From an uncultured Verrucomicrobiota bacterium (GTDB lineage: Bacteria; Verrucomicrobiota; Verrucomicrobiia; Limisphaerales; UBA9464), in NCBI GenBank assembly GCA_903821635.1, contig CAIJLV010000054.1, forward strand, positions 1-64,000: DNA of 64,000 bases, read 5' to 3'. Each line of letters starts with the position of its first letter. The stretch's first letter is position 1. The translations under genes and the position numbers were made by a program. The notes beneath the pieces were generated by a model. It was not told where the DNA came from. It was given only the letters and a program-made list of their open reading frames with translations, and ran no database searches. Below are positions 24,741-35,400 of the stretch, in pieces.

Positions 24741-26216
24741 ATGAATCCGCTCCTTGATTTCCATCTGCACCAGACCCGCCGCCAGTTCTTCGGGCAGACT
24801 GGCCTGCGTCTCGGCGGCATGGCGCTCGCCTTGATGGGTGCCAAGTCCGTCGGCGGCCAATTGCTGGGGGCGGCTTCGCCCGAGCGGGTGCACCCGCCGT
24901 TGCCGGGTTTCCCGCACTTCGCGCCCAAGGCGAAGCACCTCATCTATCTGCACATGAACGGCGCGCCGTCCCAGCTCGATATGTGGGATTACAAGCCGCG
25001 GTTGGGTGAATACTTCGACAAGGATCTGCCGGACTCAGTGCGACAGGGCCAGCGCATCACCACCATGACTTCGGGGCAGGCGCGCTTCCCAGTGGCGCCC
25101 TCCATGTTCAAGTTCAGCCAAGCGGGCCAGTGCGGTCGCTGGATCAGCGAACTGTTGCCGCACACCGCGGGCATCGTCGATGACCTCGCGCTGATCAAGA
25201 CGGTCCACACCAACGCCATCAACCACGACCCGGCCTGCACGTTCGTGATGACCGGCAGTGAAGTCTCCGGCAAAGCCAGCCTCGGTTCCTGGCTCGCCTA
25301 CGGCTTGGGCAGCGAGAATAACGATCTGCCCGCGTTTGTTGTGCTTACGCCGACTTGGTCTTCCAAGTCCGCCGCGCAGGCCCTCTTCACCCGCATGTGG
25401 AGCAGTGGTTTCCTGCCCGGCCGCTACAATGGCGTCGCTCTGCGCTCCGTCGGTGACCCGGTGCTTTACATCCAGAATCCGCCCGGCGTCAGCGGTTCCG
25501 ATCGGCGAACGATGCTGGATGCGTTAAACACGCTGAATCAGCGCAGCCACGAACACTTTGGCGATCCCGAGACGCTGACCCGCATCGCTCAATACGAAAT
25601 GGCGTTCCGCATGCAGAGCAGCGTGCCGGAACTCGTCGATTTTCAGGGCGAATCCAAGGCCACGCTCGACTTGTATGGCGACGACGTAAAGAAGCCCGGT
25701 TCCTTTGCGGCGAGCGCGTTGTTGGCCCGGCGGTTGGTGGAACGCGGCGTCCGCTGTGTGCAGGTGCTCCACCGCGGCTGGGATCAGCACGGCAGTTTGC
25801 CGACCGAGATCCGCGCCCAATGTCGCGACATCGACCAGGCCACCGCCGCCCTGGTGAAGGACCTCAAACAACGCGGCCTGCTTCAGGATACGTTGATTGT
25901 CTGGGGCGGCGAATTTGGCCGGACGGTCTATTCGCAGGGCAAGCTGACCCGCGACGACTACGGGCGTGACCATCACCCGCGCAACTTCTGCATGTGGATG
26001 GCGGGCGGTGGCGTGAAGCCCGGCGTGTCCTACGGCGAGACCGACGACTTCAGCTACAGCCCGGTGGAAAATCCGGTTCACTTGAATGACCTGAACGCGA
26101 CCCTCCTCCACTGCATGGGCATCAATCACGAGCGGTTCACGTTCAAGTCCCAGGGACTCGATCAGCGCCTGACCGGAGTCGAGCCGGCCGCCCCAGTGAA
26201 GGCGCTCTTGGCCTAG
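24741..26216 (+). CDS. DUF1501 family protein, Tat-exported
   Basis: A 491-residue protein of the DUF1501 family (alkaline-phosphatase-like/sulfatase-type fold). The N-terminus has a twin-arginine signal, [17 protein letters not shown]. Marks include [65 protein letters not shown] and [17 protein letters not shown], with His-rich likely metal-binding sites. It is nearly always paired with a DUF1549/DUF1553 protein as here (5-base gap). The pairing suggests a co-exported couple; the reaction is unknown. Confidence 0.92.
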   Translation: MNPLLDFHLHQTRRQFFGQTGLRLGGMALALMGAKSVGGQLLGAASPERVHPPLPGFPHFAPKAKHLIYLHMNGAPSQLDMWDYKPRLGEYFDKDLPDSVRQGQRITTMTSGQARFPVAPSMFKFSQAGQCGRWISELLPHTAGIVDDLALIKTVHTNAINHDPACTFVMTGSEVSGKASLGSWLAYGLGSENNDLPAFVVLTPTWSSKSAAQALFTRMWSSGFLPGRYNGVALRSVGDPVLYIQNPPGVSGSDRRTMLDALNTLNQRSHEHFGDPETLTRIAQYEMAFRMQSSVPELVDFQGESKATLDLYGDDVKKPGSFAASALLARRLVERGVRCVQVLHRGWDQHGSLPTEIRAQCRDIDQATAALVKDLKQRGLLQDTLIVWGGEFGRTVYSQGKLTRDDYGRDHHPRNFCMWMAGGGVKPGVSYGETDDFSYSPVENPVHLNDLNATLLHCMGINHERFTFKSQGLDQRLTGVEPAAPVKALLA

Positions 26217-26328
26217 CGGTCGGCATTGTTGCGCACCCGCACGCCGTTGAACCGCCGCGGTGTAAACGGTCACCCCAAGCGCACCGCCTTCGGGTTGCGG
26301 TTCGCCGGATTCGCCCCACGCTAGGGGC

Positions 26329-26904
26329 ATGATTCGGCTTCTGGCAGCGGTGGGAATGCTCGGTTTGTGCCTCGGTTGCTCGGCGGTGCCGCGGCAGGCA
26401 GACTCCGCCGCCGGGTTTCGCGCCGCGGTGGCAGAGTTGGCCAGCCAACCGAACGTCGAACCTGGTTCCGAGATAGAGCAACAGGGTATCAACCGGCTGA
26501 AAAGTTTCTTGGGCAACTGGAGTCCGGCCACAATCCGGCTGGAGACCGCCCGAGTGTATGCGCCGAACGCCTACCTCAACGACACGTTGAAAACACTGCG
26601 GGGCGCGGACGCGATTCGGGACTACTTTCTGGAAACCGTGGAAAACGCGGAGAGTCTCACGGTGCAGTTCGAGGACGTGACGCGAGCGGGCGACGGGTTT
26701 TACTACTTCCGCTGGGTCATGGACGTGCGGATGAAGCGGATCGCCAAGGGCGAAATCATTCGCACGCCGGGCATCACCTTGGTGCGGTTTGACGCGCAGG
26801 GGCGGGTGCTGATCCACCAAGACTACTGGGACAGCGCGGCCGGATTATGGGAACACGTCCCGGGGCTCGGCCGCGGTATCCGCACGATCAAGGCCCGATT
26901 CTAA
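26329..26904 (+). CDS. Secreted NTF2-like (SnoaL-like) lipoprotein
   Basis: A 191-residue protein with a hydrophobic signal ([17 protein letters not shown]) and a Cys that could be lipidated. The residue three before that Cys is also Cys, so the lipobox is imperfect. The rest (about 65-185) fits the NTF2/SnoaL fold: a helix and strand pattern with [29 protein letters not shown] and [15 protein letters not shown]. Such folds bind small molecules or act as enzymes, but no catalytic residue can be named. The gap before it (26217-26328) holds nothing clear. It converges on the lamin-tail gene. Confidence 0.75.
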   Translation: MIRLLAAVGMLGLCLGCSAVPRQADSAAGFRAAVAELASQPNVEPGSEIEQQGINRLKSFLGNWSPATIRLETARVYAPNAYLNDTLKTLRGADAIRDYFLETVENAESLTVQFEDVTRAGDGFYYFRWVMDVRMKRIAKGEIIRTPGITLVRFDAQGRVLIHQDYWDSAAGLWEHVPGLGRGIRTIKARF

Positions 26905-26987
26905 CTCGGGCCCCGACTCCCGCCGCCCGGCCGGTTTCGTTCGCCCGCCGGGCTTGTGGCCAAGTAAAGCGGCCCCGTGGTCGAGTC

Positions 26988-29900
26988 TCAGGGCCACATG
27001 GGGCTGACGACTTGGAGGTAGCGAGTTTCGCCGGGCCCGGTGAGGGGCACGTCAATGATTCGCCCCGCGGTTCCGGCTGGCACGTCGAGGACCTTGAGCC
27101 AAGCGCCGCTGGTGAGTTGGTCCCGGGCAAGGATCGTGTAGCTGACGCCGGCTTGGGTGGTGAAGCGCACTTGTGGGGGCGTTCCGGGAAGCACGCTGAG
27201 CACCACGGGCTCCGCGGTGGCTTCCGTCACGCTGACCTGCACCTCGTCCTCACCGGCGAGCAACGAGTCGTTGACCCCAAACCGCAGGCGGTAAGTGCCG
27301 GCGAGGTCGAAGGTGACGATCGTCTGGGGCGAGTTCGGGGCGGTGAAGGTGGTGGTTCCAGGACCGGAAACCTGCGTCCAAGTAAACGTGGGCACGCCGG
27401 GCGGCGAGGGCAGGCCGTCATCGGTGAAGGTGGCGGTGAGCAAGAGGGGTTCACCCACCGTCGTGGTGCGGTCGGAGCCGGCACCGGCCGTCGGCCCGGT
27501 GTTGCCCGGCAGGCGTTGGCCCGTGAGGGTCAGGTCGAAGCTGAGATCGGACGAACCGCCGCCACTTTGGTGCACCTCCACGGCCAACACGTTTTCGCCT
27601 TCCAGCAAGGGGCCGAGATCGATCGGGCTTTCGAAGAATGCACTTTCGTCGGCACCCCCCACGGCGGAGTTGGCCAGCGAATTATAGGTGAGCGTGCCTT
27701 CCGGGAGGTTGCTGCGAAAGATTTCCACCCCGTTCAGGTAAACTGCCGCGCCGTCATCGCGGAGGACTCCGAGTTTTAGCGACTGCATGCTGCTGGCGGA
27801 AAGGACGTTGAAGCGGGTGCGGAAATAGGTGGTGGGGTATTTGTTGCCGGCGTCCGGGCCAAACCCGATCACGGTCGTTTCATCGGAGTCGCCAAAGCCC
27901 AGTTGGGCTCGGCCGGCCGGCCAAGCGCTGTCATTGAACGACGGCGCTCGCCAAGCGGTGCCCTGATCCACGCCCGTGTCGAGATAGCGCCAGAGGGAGC
28001 CGGCCGCCAACAGGGTCACCTCGCCGGCGGAGCGGGTCACGCTCACCAGCAGGTCGTCGCTGCTGGCCAATTCACCGTCACTGACCGTGACGCGGAGGCC
28101 GAACAAGCCAGTGCCCGGGACCGCCACTGTCGTGTTCGCCGCGTTGCGAGCCCCAAAGACCACGCCCGCCGGGCCGCTGATCTGGGACCAAGAGTAACTC
28201 AGCGGTTCACCGGGTTGGCCGTCGTCTGTGGCGGTGGCGGCAACTGGTAGGGTGACGGGGAAGGCGGCTTCGACCAAATCACGATCCGGACCGGCGTCAG
28301 CAACGGGCGGGCGATTGGCGCGGTTGTCAAAGCCGGGCGAACCGCCCAGCGGACTGGCGCGCCACGCGGCGGGATCATCGCCGTAGCGGACCGGAATTCG
28401 GCGCTCAAGCGTGGCGCCGAGGCCGGCGGCGGCGGTCGGCCACGGTGCCTGATCGCGGTAGCGCACGGAATCCACGACGAGATAAGGCACGACGGTGACG
28501 GCTTGCCCCGTCGAGTTGGTCGTGAAGTCCGGGCTGTCTGGCCGCTGCAATTCCAAGCGTTCGCCCCCATCCTGCAAGTTGCCGAGGAACGGGCCAAACA
28601 CGGGCACCGCCGCGGGGATGCCGTAGCGGGACCGAAACAGCGTTGGATCACCCGCCGTCACGACGGCGAAGCCTCGGGCGGGCAGCAGCGCGCCGGCGGG
28701 GAATTCGAAGTCGAGGCCGGCCACGCGCCAGCGATGGGTGGGAAAAGCCGGATCAAACAGCGGCACGGCGGCGTCCGTCAGATTGTGCAGTTCCACAAAT
28801 TCCACGTCGCCGGCTCGCGGATGGTAATTGAACTCGCTGATGACGACCGGGCTGAGGGCCGGGCCGGCATTGGCAGCGCCGAAGGTGCGTGCCGCCTGGG
28901 TTGGGAACTGGAGTTCGCCCACGCTGTTCGTGTAGCGGCCGAAGGAGTCGCCGTTGGCGGCGGCCGGAAAGCTGAAGCCATCACTGTAGCCGGTCAGCGT
29001 GCCGGCGGCGTTGGCACTGAACAGCCACACCTGTTCACCGTGCGAGCTGAAGTTGAAACGGTTTGGACTCCCGGCTTGATTGAAGTCCGCTTCGGTCAAC
29101 ACGAGGTAGCCGCCGGCGGGAATGACCGTGTCGTTCGGAAGCCGGAATTGGTTGGGCACCCGGGCGTCGTCGGTCAGGAACCAGCCCGAGATTTCGGCCA
29201 CCTCCGCGGTCGGGTTGTGGAGTTCGACGGAATCGAACAGCGGCGGGTCGGTGTGGGTGAGCAATTCATTGATGACGACGCGCGGAATAGCACCCACCGG
29301 ATCATCGCTGCCCGGCGAGCCGCCGGCTTGTGCACTGGCCCGCCAGTGGGTCGCGACGTTGGGGTCGGGGTTGGCGTTCGGATTCGTCGGCACGAGGGAG
29401 AAGCCCCCGCCGTCGGCACTCGCCGGCCACGGCGCGGCATCGCCGTAGGTGACTTCGAAAATCGTTTCCCCGGTGGCGTGGCTGAGGGTGAGACGTTCGC
29501 CGCCGTTGGCGAGTTTACCCGCGTAAACTCCGGCGACGGGCACGGTGGGATGACGGTTGGTGAAGGCGTCGCGGTCGCTGACCAAGACGGCAAACGCGCC
29601 CGGAGCCAGGGCGCTGCCGCGGGGGAAGGTGAAGCTGAGGCCATTCGTGAACCCGACTCCGCTCAGGTCGAGTTCGGTGGCGCCGGTGTTCTTTAACTCG
29701 ATGAATTCGAAGCGGTCGCCATCCACGTCGCCGACCGGCGGCGGGTTATACATCAGTTCGGTGATGGCGAGCGTCCGCCACGTCTGGGCGAGGATGAAGT
29801 CGGCTTCGTTCAGGGCGCTCCAATTGGTGCCGTTCAAGGCGCGGGCTCTGACGAGCACGCTCTCGGTCAGGGGCAACACTAAGCCGCTGGGCCCGCTGCG

Positions 29901-32213
29901 GGCGGTCGGAGAGACGGCCCCGCCCAGCAAGCGCGGGTCCGACCCATCGGTCGTGTAATGGAGGGTGCCGACGGGGGCGGAGAGCGCGAGTTGGAAACCG
30001 TTCGAGAACACGCCGCCGTGACGGCTGAAGCCGGGGGCGGTGGTGGCGGGGTAGAGATTTTTGCTGCGGAGTTGATTGAGGACGTTGGCGGAGCGCTGGT
30101 TGAAATAGTTGCCCATGATCTCGTTTACGGAGCTGAGCCAGTTTTGGCGGGTCAGGGGGGCGGTGGGCCGCTTGGAGTCGCCCCACCGGGCCGACTCGGC
30201 GACGACCGCCGAATAAATCTGGTTGGTGCGGGCACCGAAACGGGCGCGGGCGGCCTCAGGGGTCAGGGCACCGCCGTTGAAGAAGTGGGCCTGCACGCGA
30301 TCGGCGACGCGGAGGCGGAATTCGGGGTTGGCGCTGAGCTTCTGCCAGATCCACTGCGGGTTGCTTTTACTCACGCCGGTGTCGCCCGAAGAGAAGGGGC
30401 CAGTGCGGTTTTGGGTGACTTCGAGGAGGGTGTGTTCGGCGTCATGCGAAGTGAAACGGAAGCCCCCGTAGGCGCCGCTGCGATTGCGCTGGCCATACCA
30501 GTTGTTGGGCGAGGAATTACCGAGGAAGTTGGAGATCGGGGCGTCGAGGTTACCGCCGAAGAGGATGACCAGCATGTAGTCGATGAGGTTGTCCACATCG
30601 AGCAGGTTTTCGTAGGCGGGATTGGGCGTGCCGTCGGCGTTGCGGCCCTCGATTTTGAAGTAGGCGGCGTTGCTGACGAAGCCGGAGCGGCCGGCGTTGT
30701 AGAGCCGCGTCCAGGCCTGCATGTCGCCGTCGGTGGCGTTGAGGGTGTAGGGGCCGGCTTCGACTTTGATGACGTCCCAGTCCTCCTTGTTGCCGCCGTA
30801 ATAAGTGCTGGAGTAGGCGGCTTCGGGGCGTTCGCAGGTGTTATAAAGCCCCCAATACTGGCCGTTAATGTAGAGATGGTAGTAGTTGCCGCGCTCACCC
30901 TGCCGGCCCATCGCGAGCTGGGTGTCGCGGCTGAATTGGTCGCGGATGAAGACGCCGGTGCTATCGCCTTGGAAGCTCCAAGAATAGTTCTGGAAGGTGC
31001 GCAGATCGAGTGCGTCGAACTCGTCGGCGCCTTGGTCGCCAAAGAGCGGATATTTGAGCTTCGAGTCCCCGTATTCCTCGCGGAAGAAGAAGCGCAGGGC
31101 GTGCTTGGGGTTGTCGGTGCTGCGCGAAAAACCGCCGCGGATGCGGATGCCGGCGTTGACCTGGAAACCGTTTTTGCCATCGGGCTGCATCAATTCCAGT
31201 GAAATGGGGCGTTCCCAAGCACGTCCGTCTTGGCCGGGGTTGGCGTAGATGCCGGTCGAGGCGTTGAAGAGGTGGTTCAAATCCGTCACCACGCTGAAGG
31301 AGGGCAGCGACTTTAGGGCGGGGATGATTTCGTCCCGGTAGAGAGCTGAGTTTACGATGTCCGGATCCATGCCGTAGTCGCGCACGTTGAACCCCCAAGA
31401 CGCGGGCCAGCCGGGTGGGGCGACGCCATTGGTGGCCTGCCGGATGACGTCCGCCAGAAACAGATAGGTGTGCGTGTCTACGCCTGACGGTTGAAGGCCG
31501 GCCTTAAAGGCCGCCGCCCGCACGATGGCGGTGCCGCTCAGAGAAATCGGACCGGCGTAGGTGAAGCCGTTGTTCAAGCTCGGCGGCGTGCCGTTGGTCG
31601 TGTAGCGGATCGTCGCGCCTGCGGTGGCGGTGCTGATCACCAAATCGAACGCCTGCTCGTAGAAGCCGCGGTCGTGGCTGAATTTGGTGTCGGCCACGAA
31701 ATCCGCAAAGCCGCCGGTATTGGCCAAGCCCGGCGAGGGCGGGGAGAAGAAGTAGCGTTGGCCGGCTCGGGTGCCGAACGAGATGTCCGTCTTTTGGGCG
31801 GGGTATTCCGGGGCAAACTCGGTGGCTGGCACGGATGAATCAGGCGGAAACAGGGCGAGGTATTCCCCATTGGCCGCGAGGCTGAAGCTGGTGTGCAACT
31901 GGGCGCCCGCTTGGGCCCGGTCCTTGCCGGAGGCGAACACCACCAAAAAGGCACCGGCATTCAGGTTGGTGGCGGGGAACCGCCATTTGGCCGGCAGCGC
32001 GGGGTCGTCGGTAAGCGACCAGTCTTGGAGATTCACCCTGCTGGCTGAGGTGTTTTGCACCTCGATCCAGTCGGAGAATTCGCCCTCCTCATCCGCCCTT
32101 TGGCTGTTGTTACTGGCGAGAAATTCAGTGAGGGCAACCTGCGCCTGCCCGGAAGCCAGCAGGCTCAGGGCGGCAAAACAGGTCAGCAGGCGGCGAAGAA
32201 ACAGACGGCTCAT
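26988..32213 (-). CDS. Giant secreted protein with lamin-tail domains, CotH kinase-like domain and PKD-type repeats
   Basis: A 1741-residue secreted protein (signal peptide MSRLFLRRLLTCFAAL then SLLASGQA). In order: lamin-tail domain (about 25-150: LTEFLASN, FSDWIEVQNT, WSLTDDPALP), chitobiase-C-like repeat (ATIRYTTNGTPPS), CotH-type kinase fold (about 330-600: IRIRGGFSRSTDNPKHALR, DLRTFQNYSW, YYHLYINGQYWGLYN), a second chitobiase-like repeat, three more lamin-tail domains (about 870-1270), a PKD/REJ-like domain (PPVADAGPDRDL), a lectin-like jellyroll domain (DGAAVYLNGVEIF), another PKD-like domain, and a C-terminal tail of the type shared with neighbours. It is divergent from the first delta-60-repeat gene, so the TACGTA box between them may serve both. 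Start at 32213 gives the signal peptide. Likely surface-exposed. Confidence 0.85.
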   Translation of the reverse strand: MSRLFLRRLLTCFAALSLLASGQAQVALTEFLASNNSQRADEEGEFSDWIEVQNTSASRVNLQDWSLTDDPALPAKWRFPATNLNAGAFLVVFASGKDRAQAGAQLHTSFSLAANGEYLALFPPDSSVPATEFAPEYPAQKTDISFGTRAGQRYFFSPPSPGLANTGGFADFVADTKFSHDRGFYEQAFDLVISTATAGATIRYTTNGTPPSLNNGFTYAGPISLSGTAIVRAAAFKAGLQPSGVDTHTYLFLADVIRQATNGVAPPGWPASWGFNVRDYGMDPDIVNSALYRDEIIPALKSLPSFSVVTDLNHLFNASTGIYANPGQDGRAWERPISLELMQPDGKNGFQVNAGIRIRGGFSRSTDNPKHALRFFFREEYGDSKLKYPLFGDQGADEFDALDLRTFQNYSWSFQGDSTGVFIRDQFSRDTQLAMGRQGERGNYYHLYINGQYWGLYNTCERPEAAYSSTYYGGNKEDWDVIKVEAGPYTLNATDGDMQAWTRLYNAGRSGFVSNAAYFKIEGRNADGTPNPAYENLLDVDNLIDYMLVILFGGNLDAPISNFLGNSSPNNWYGQRNRSGAYGGFRFTSHDAEHTLLEVTQNRTGPFSSGDTGVSKSNPQWIWQKLSANPEFRLRVADRVQAHFFNGGALTPEAARARFGARTNQIYSAVVAESARWGDSKRPTAPLTRQNWLSSVNEIMGNYFNQRSANVLNQLRSKNLYPATTAPGFSRHGGVFSNGFQLALSAPVGTLHYTTDGSDPRLLGGAVSPTARSGPSGLVLPLTESVLVRARALNGTNWSALNEADFILAQTWRTLAITELMYNPPPVGDVDGDRFEFIELKNTGATELDLSGVGFTNGLSFTFPRGSALAPGAFAVLVSDRDAFTNRHPTVPVAGVYAGKLANGGERLTLSHATGETIFEVTYGDAAPWPASADGGGFSLVPTNPNANPDPNVATHWRASAQAGGSPGSDDPVGAIPRVVINELLTHTDPPLFDSVELHNPTAEVAEISGWFLTDDARVPNQFRLPNDTVIPAGGYLVLTEADFNQAGSPNRFNFSSHGEQVWLFSANAAGTLTGYSDGFSFPAAANGDSFGRYTNSVGELQFPTQAARTFGAANAGPALSPVVISEFNYHPRAGDVEFVELHNLTDAAVPLFDPAFPTHRWRVAGLDFEFPAGALLPARGFAVVTAGDPTLFRSRYGIPAAVPVFGPFLGNLQDGGERLELQRPDSPDFTTNSTGQAVTVVPYLVVDSVRYRDQAPWPTAAAGLGATLERRIPVRYGDDPAAWRASPLGGSPGFDNRANRPPVADAGPDRDLVEAAFPVTLPVAATATDDGQPGEPLSYSWSQISGPAGVVFGARNAANTTVAVPGTGLFGLRVTVSDGELASSDDLLVSVTRSAGEVTLLAAGSLWRYLDTGVDQGTAWRAPSFNDSAWPAGRAQLGFGDSDETTVIGFGPDAGNKYPTTYFRTRFNVLSASSMQSLKLGVLRDDGAAVYLNGVEIFRSNLPEGTLTYNSLANSAVGGADESAFFESPIDLGPLLEGENVLAVEVHQSGGGSSDLSFDLTLTGQRLPGNTGPTAGAGSDRTTTVGEPLLLTATFTDDGLPSPPGVPTFTWTQVSGPGTTTFTAPNSPQTIVTFDLAGTYRLRFGVNDSLLAGEDEVQVSVTEATAEPVVLSVLPGTPPQVRFTTQAGVSYTILARDQLTSGAWLKVLDVPAGTAGRIIDVPLTGPGETRYLQVVSPMWP

Positions 32214-32361
32214 GGCGCAAATCACGTGATGGAGACCTTCTAAATTGAGCAAATTCCGGGCCGATTAGCAATTTTGTCGTCGGTTAATCAGGCCGAACCA
32301 ACCGTCGAAATCAGCTCCGCCGTCGATCGGAGGGGTGAGCGGGAATTGGGGGGGACATAGA

Positions 32362-32378
32362 TACGTAAATATACGTAG
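32362..32378 (+). promoter_or_regulatory. TACGTA-N4-TACGTAG box, copy 1
   Basis: TACGTA (32362-32367), four bases AATA, TACGTA (32372-32377), G. It ends 52 bases before the ATG at 32431 and stands in the AT-richer divergent gap between the lamin-tail/CotH gene and the first delta-60-repeat gene. The same arrangement recurs at 36669 and 41065. A dimeric or tandem transcription factor would suit two palindromic half-sites ten bases apart. Confidence 0.6.
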
Positions 32379-32430
32379 AGGGTTGATTATGAGTCGTCAC
32401 TGCGGGCTTGCCCCCCAAGGTGTCAGCGAC

Positions 32431-35400
32431 ATGAGGCTCCGCTTGATTCGTCGGTTGTTGGGGTTTGGTTCGTTGACCGTCGCGGCCTTGGCCCAATCGC
32501 CGGGTTCCCTAGACACCAACTACGTGACGCTGCCCGGCACGGATTCCACGCCAAACTTCGTGGTTCCGCTCGCCGCCGGCAGGGTCATGACCGGCGGCAG
32601 CTTCACGAACTACGGCGGCAGCGGCCGGGCGGGATTGGTGCGCCTGAATGCCGACGGAACCGTGGACACTACCTTCGCGTTGCCGGCGCCGAAGTCCGTT
32701 TCGCCGCCCATCGTCTTCAACGGCACGGTGCTCTTTGCCGGCTCGACCAATGCGGGGAACATCCTCGGTGCGGCGGTCCGGCCGGACGGGCGCACGGTGT
32801 TCTACGGGCAATTCACCCGCCTCGGGACGGTGGACAATACGAACAACCTCGCCTTGGCCAACGCCGACGGTTCGCTGGCGCCGTTCACGCCGAACCTTGC
32901 CTTGGTGACGCGGGCCAGCGTGCTGAATGGACCCGGCGACAGTGTCTATGTCGGCGGTGCCTGGAACGTGGTGGATGCCGCCAAGCCGGTGATCCAGCGC
33001 CTGAAGGCCGACGGCTCGAACGATGCGACCTTCGTCGGGCCGACGCCGGCTTCGCTCGGCTATGCGGCCGGACAGGTCAGCACCCTGCTCCGTGGTCCCG
33101 GAGATACGCTCTACGCTGTCATCATCTCGACCACGCAGGAGGTGATCCGCCTGACGGCCACCGGTGCGCTCGACGCCACGTTTGCCGACGGGGGCCGGGC
33201 CGCCGGCAGCTTTTCCACGACCCGGTTTGCCGGCACCCCCAGCGGCCAGCTGGTGCTTAGCGGCACCGGCCTCTACCGCGGCACGGCGCGTGTGAGTTCC
33301 CTGACCCGGCTGACGCTGGATGGGGCAATTGATGTCACTTTTGTTCCGCCCGCCGGCATCACCCTGAGCAGCGAAATCGGCGTGCAGGCGGACAACAAGG
33401 TGGTGGCGCTGGACGTGCCCGGCACGGTGGCGGCCCGTTTCAATGAGAACGGCTCGCGCGATCCCGGTTATGTCGATCCGGGTAAGGTGAAGCTGCCGGT
33501 GGTCGCTGCCTTCGACATGGCGATCGGCCCGGACGGTTCCGCTTTTGTCGCCGGGTTGTTCTACAACGCGCAGTTCCAGCAGTTTAATGGCGTCTTCCAC
33601 CTCCTAGGTGATCCCAACACCGCCCCGACCATCGCCACCCAACCGCTGGCGCAGACCAACACGCTGGGCGCACGCACCCGCTTCACTGTCACGGCGCAAG
33701 GCGCGGCGCCTTTGAGTTACCAATGGTTTCGCGGAACGACGCTGATTCCCGGGGCGACCGCCGCCGAATTGATCCTGCCCGTGACGGCGGTGGCGGATGA
33801 CGCGGACTTTCACTGCGTGGTATCGAACAGCCTTGGCTCCACGCCGAGCGCCGCGGTTCACCTGACCCTGCTCGATCCGATCCCGGGCACGGTCCATCGC
33901 GAGACGGACGTGCCGGTGGGTCCCAACGATGAAGTCCGCGACCTCGCCTTTGATGCGGCCGGTGGCCTGGTGGCGAGCGGCCGGTTCTTGAAATGGGACA
34001 ACACGGGCCGCGCCCACCTCGCACGGCTGCTGCCCGGCTCGGAGGACCTTGATCCGGCCTTGAGCCCCACCCCGCAGTCCACCGCGAACGGAAGCCACGT
34101 GCAGGTGTTGCCGCTGGCCGACGGCAAGGTGTTCGTGGCCGGTCTGGCCGGGGTCAGCTACAACGGCAAGAACCACGAGGGGATCGTCCGCTTCAACGCC
34201 GACGGCTCGGTGGATACCACCTTCAATCCCACCGGCTCGGGCGGCTCCCTGACCATTTCAAGCGTGAGTGACAATAGCTCGCTCGTGGCGGTGGGAGCGG
34301 ACGGCAAGGTGGTGCTCGCCGCGCAGACGTGGAACGACGAAAACGTCGTCGTTTCGTTCGTTGGTTCGTATATCCGCCTGAACGAGAACGGCACCCGGGA
34401 CACCAGCTTCGCGCTGCGCGGCTCCAGTTACTTCGTGACCACCACGGTCATCACCGCGCTGCCCGATGGGCGTTATCTCGTGGCGGGAACCACCAACAGT
34501 GTGGGCTCCGCCTTCACCGGCGTGCTCCGCCTGAATGCCGACGGCACGGTGGACCGGACCTTCCAGACCGCCAGTCCCTACACGCTGGGCGCCGGGGTGA
34601 ATGACCTCCTCGTGCAACCCGACGGACGCATCCTGGTGGCGGGCACCTTCAACGTCCGGAACGACCTGACCCTTGGCCTCATCCGCCTGCTGCCGGATGG
34701 CCGGCTCGACCCGACCTTCAATGGTGTGCCCCAATTGTCGCAGTCGCCGAACTTCAGCCGCGGCGACGTGCGCCGCCTCGCGTTGCAGGCCGACGGCCGG
34801 ATCGTAGCACTGGCTCGTCCGCTGAACGGAACCTTCCCGACGGCCAACGTGGTGCGCTTCTGGCCCAGCGGCGCGCTCGATCCGGAGTTTCAGGTGGCGA
34901 CCAATTTGAGCCGCAACGGCAACCCGATCCTGTTCGCCGTTGCGGCGCGCCCGGACAACGCGCTCTTCGTGGGCGGCAACTTCACCGAGTTCTCCGGGTT
35001 TCCGCGCAAGAGTTTCGTCCGCCTCAACGGCGGTCCGCTGCGTCCCACGCCGGCGGCGCCGACCATCGCCAGCCAACCCGCCCGCGTCGTGGCCAAGGTC
35101 GGAACCAACGTTACCTTCACGATCGTTCCCGGCGGCGCCGGTCCGTTCCAATTCCAGTGGCGGCGTAATCTCGCGCCCGGCTCCACGAACTTCACCGACA
35201 TCCTCGGTGCCACCAACGCCAGCCTCACGGTGAACAACCTGCGGCTCACGCCGACGGACGCGGGCCTGTTCCAGTGTGGCGTCGTGAATCCGGGCGGCTC
35301 GGTTTACAGCGCCGTCATCCCGCTGTTGGTTGAGCCGGACCCCGCGTCGCCGGGGCAGGTGGACCCCAGTTTCGTGCCCACGGTGGTGCTCGACCGGAGG

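Noticed and set aside
28503-31202. Two plus-strand frames of about 400 codons over the lamin-tail/CotH gene
   Set aside because: Gly/Ala/Val-rich shadow translation with no motif; the minus-strand protein has recognised domains in the right order.
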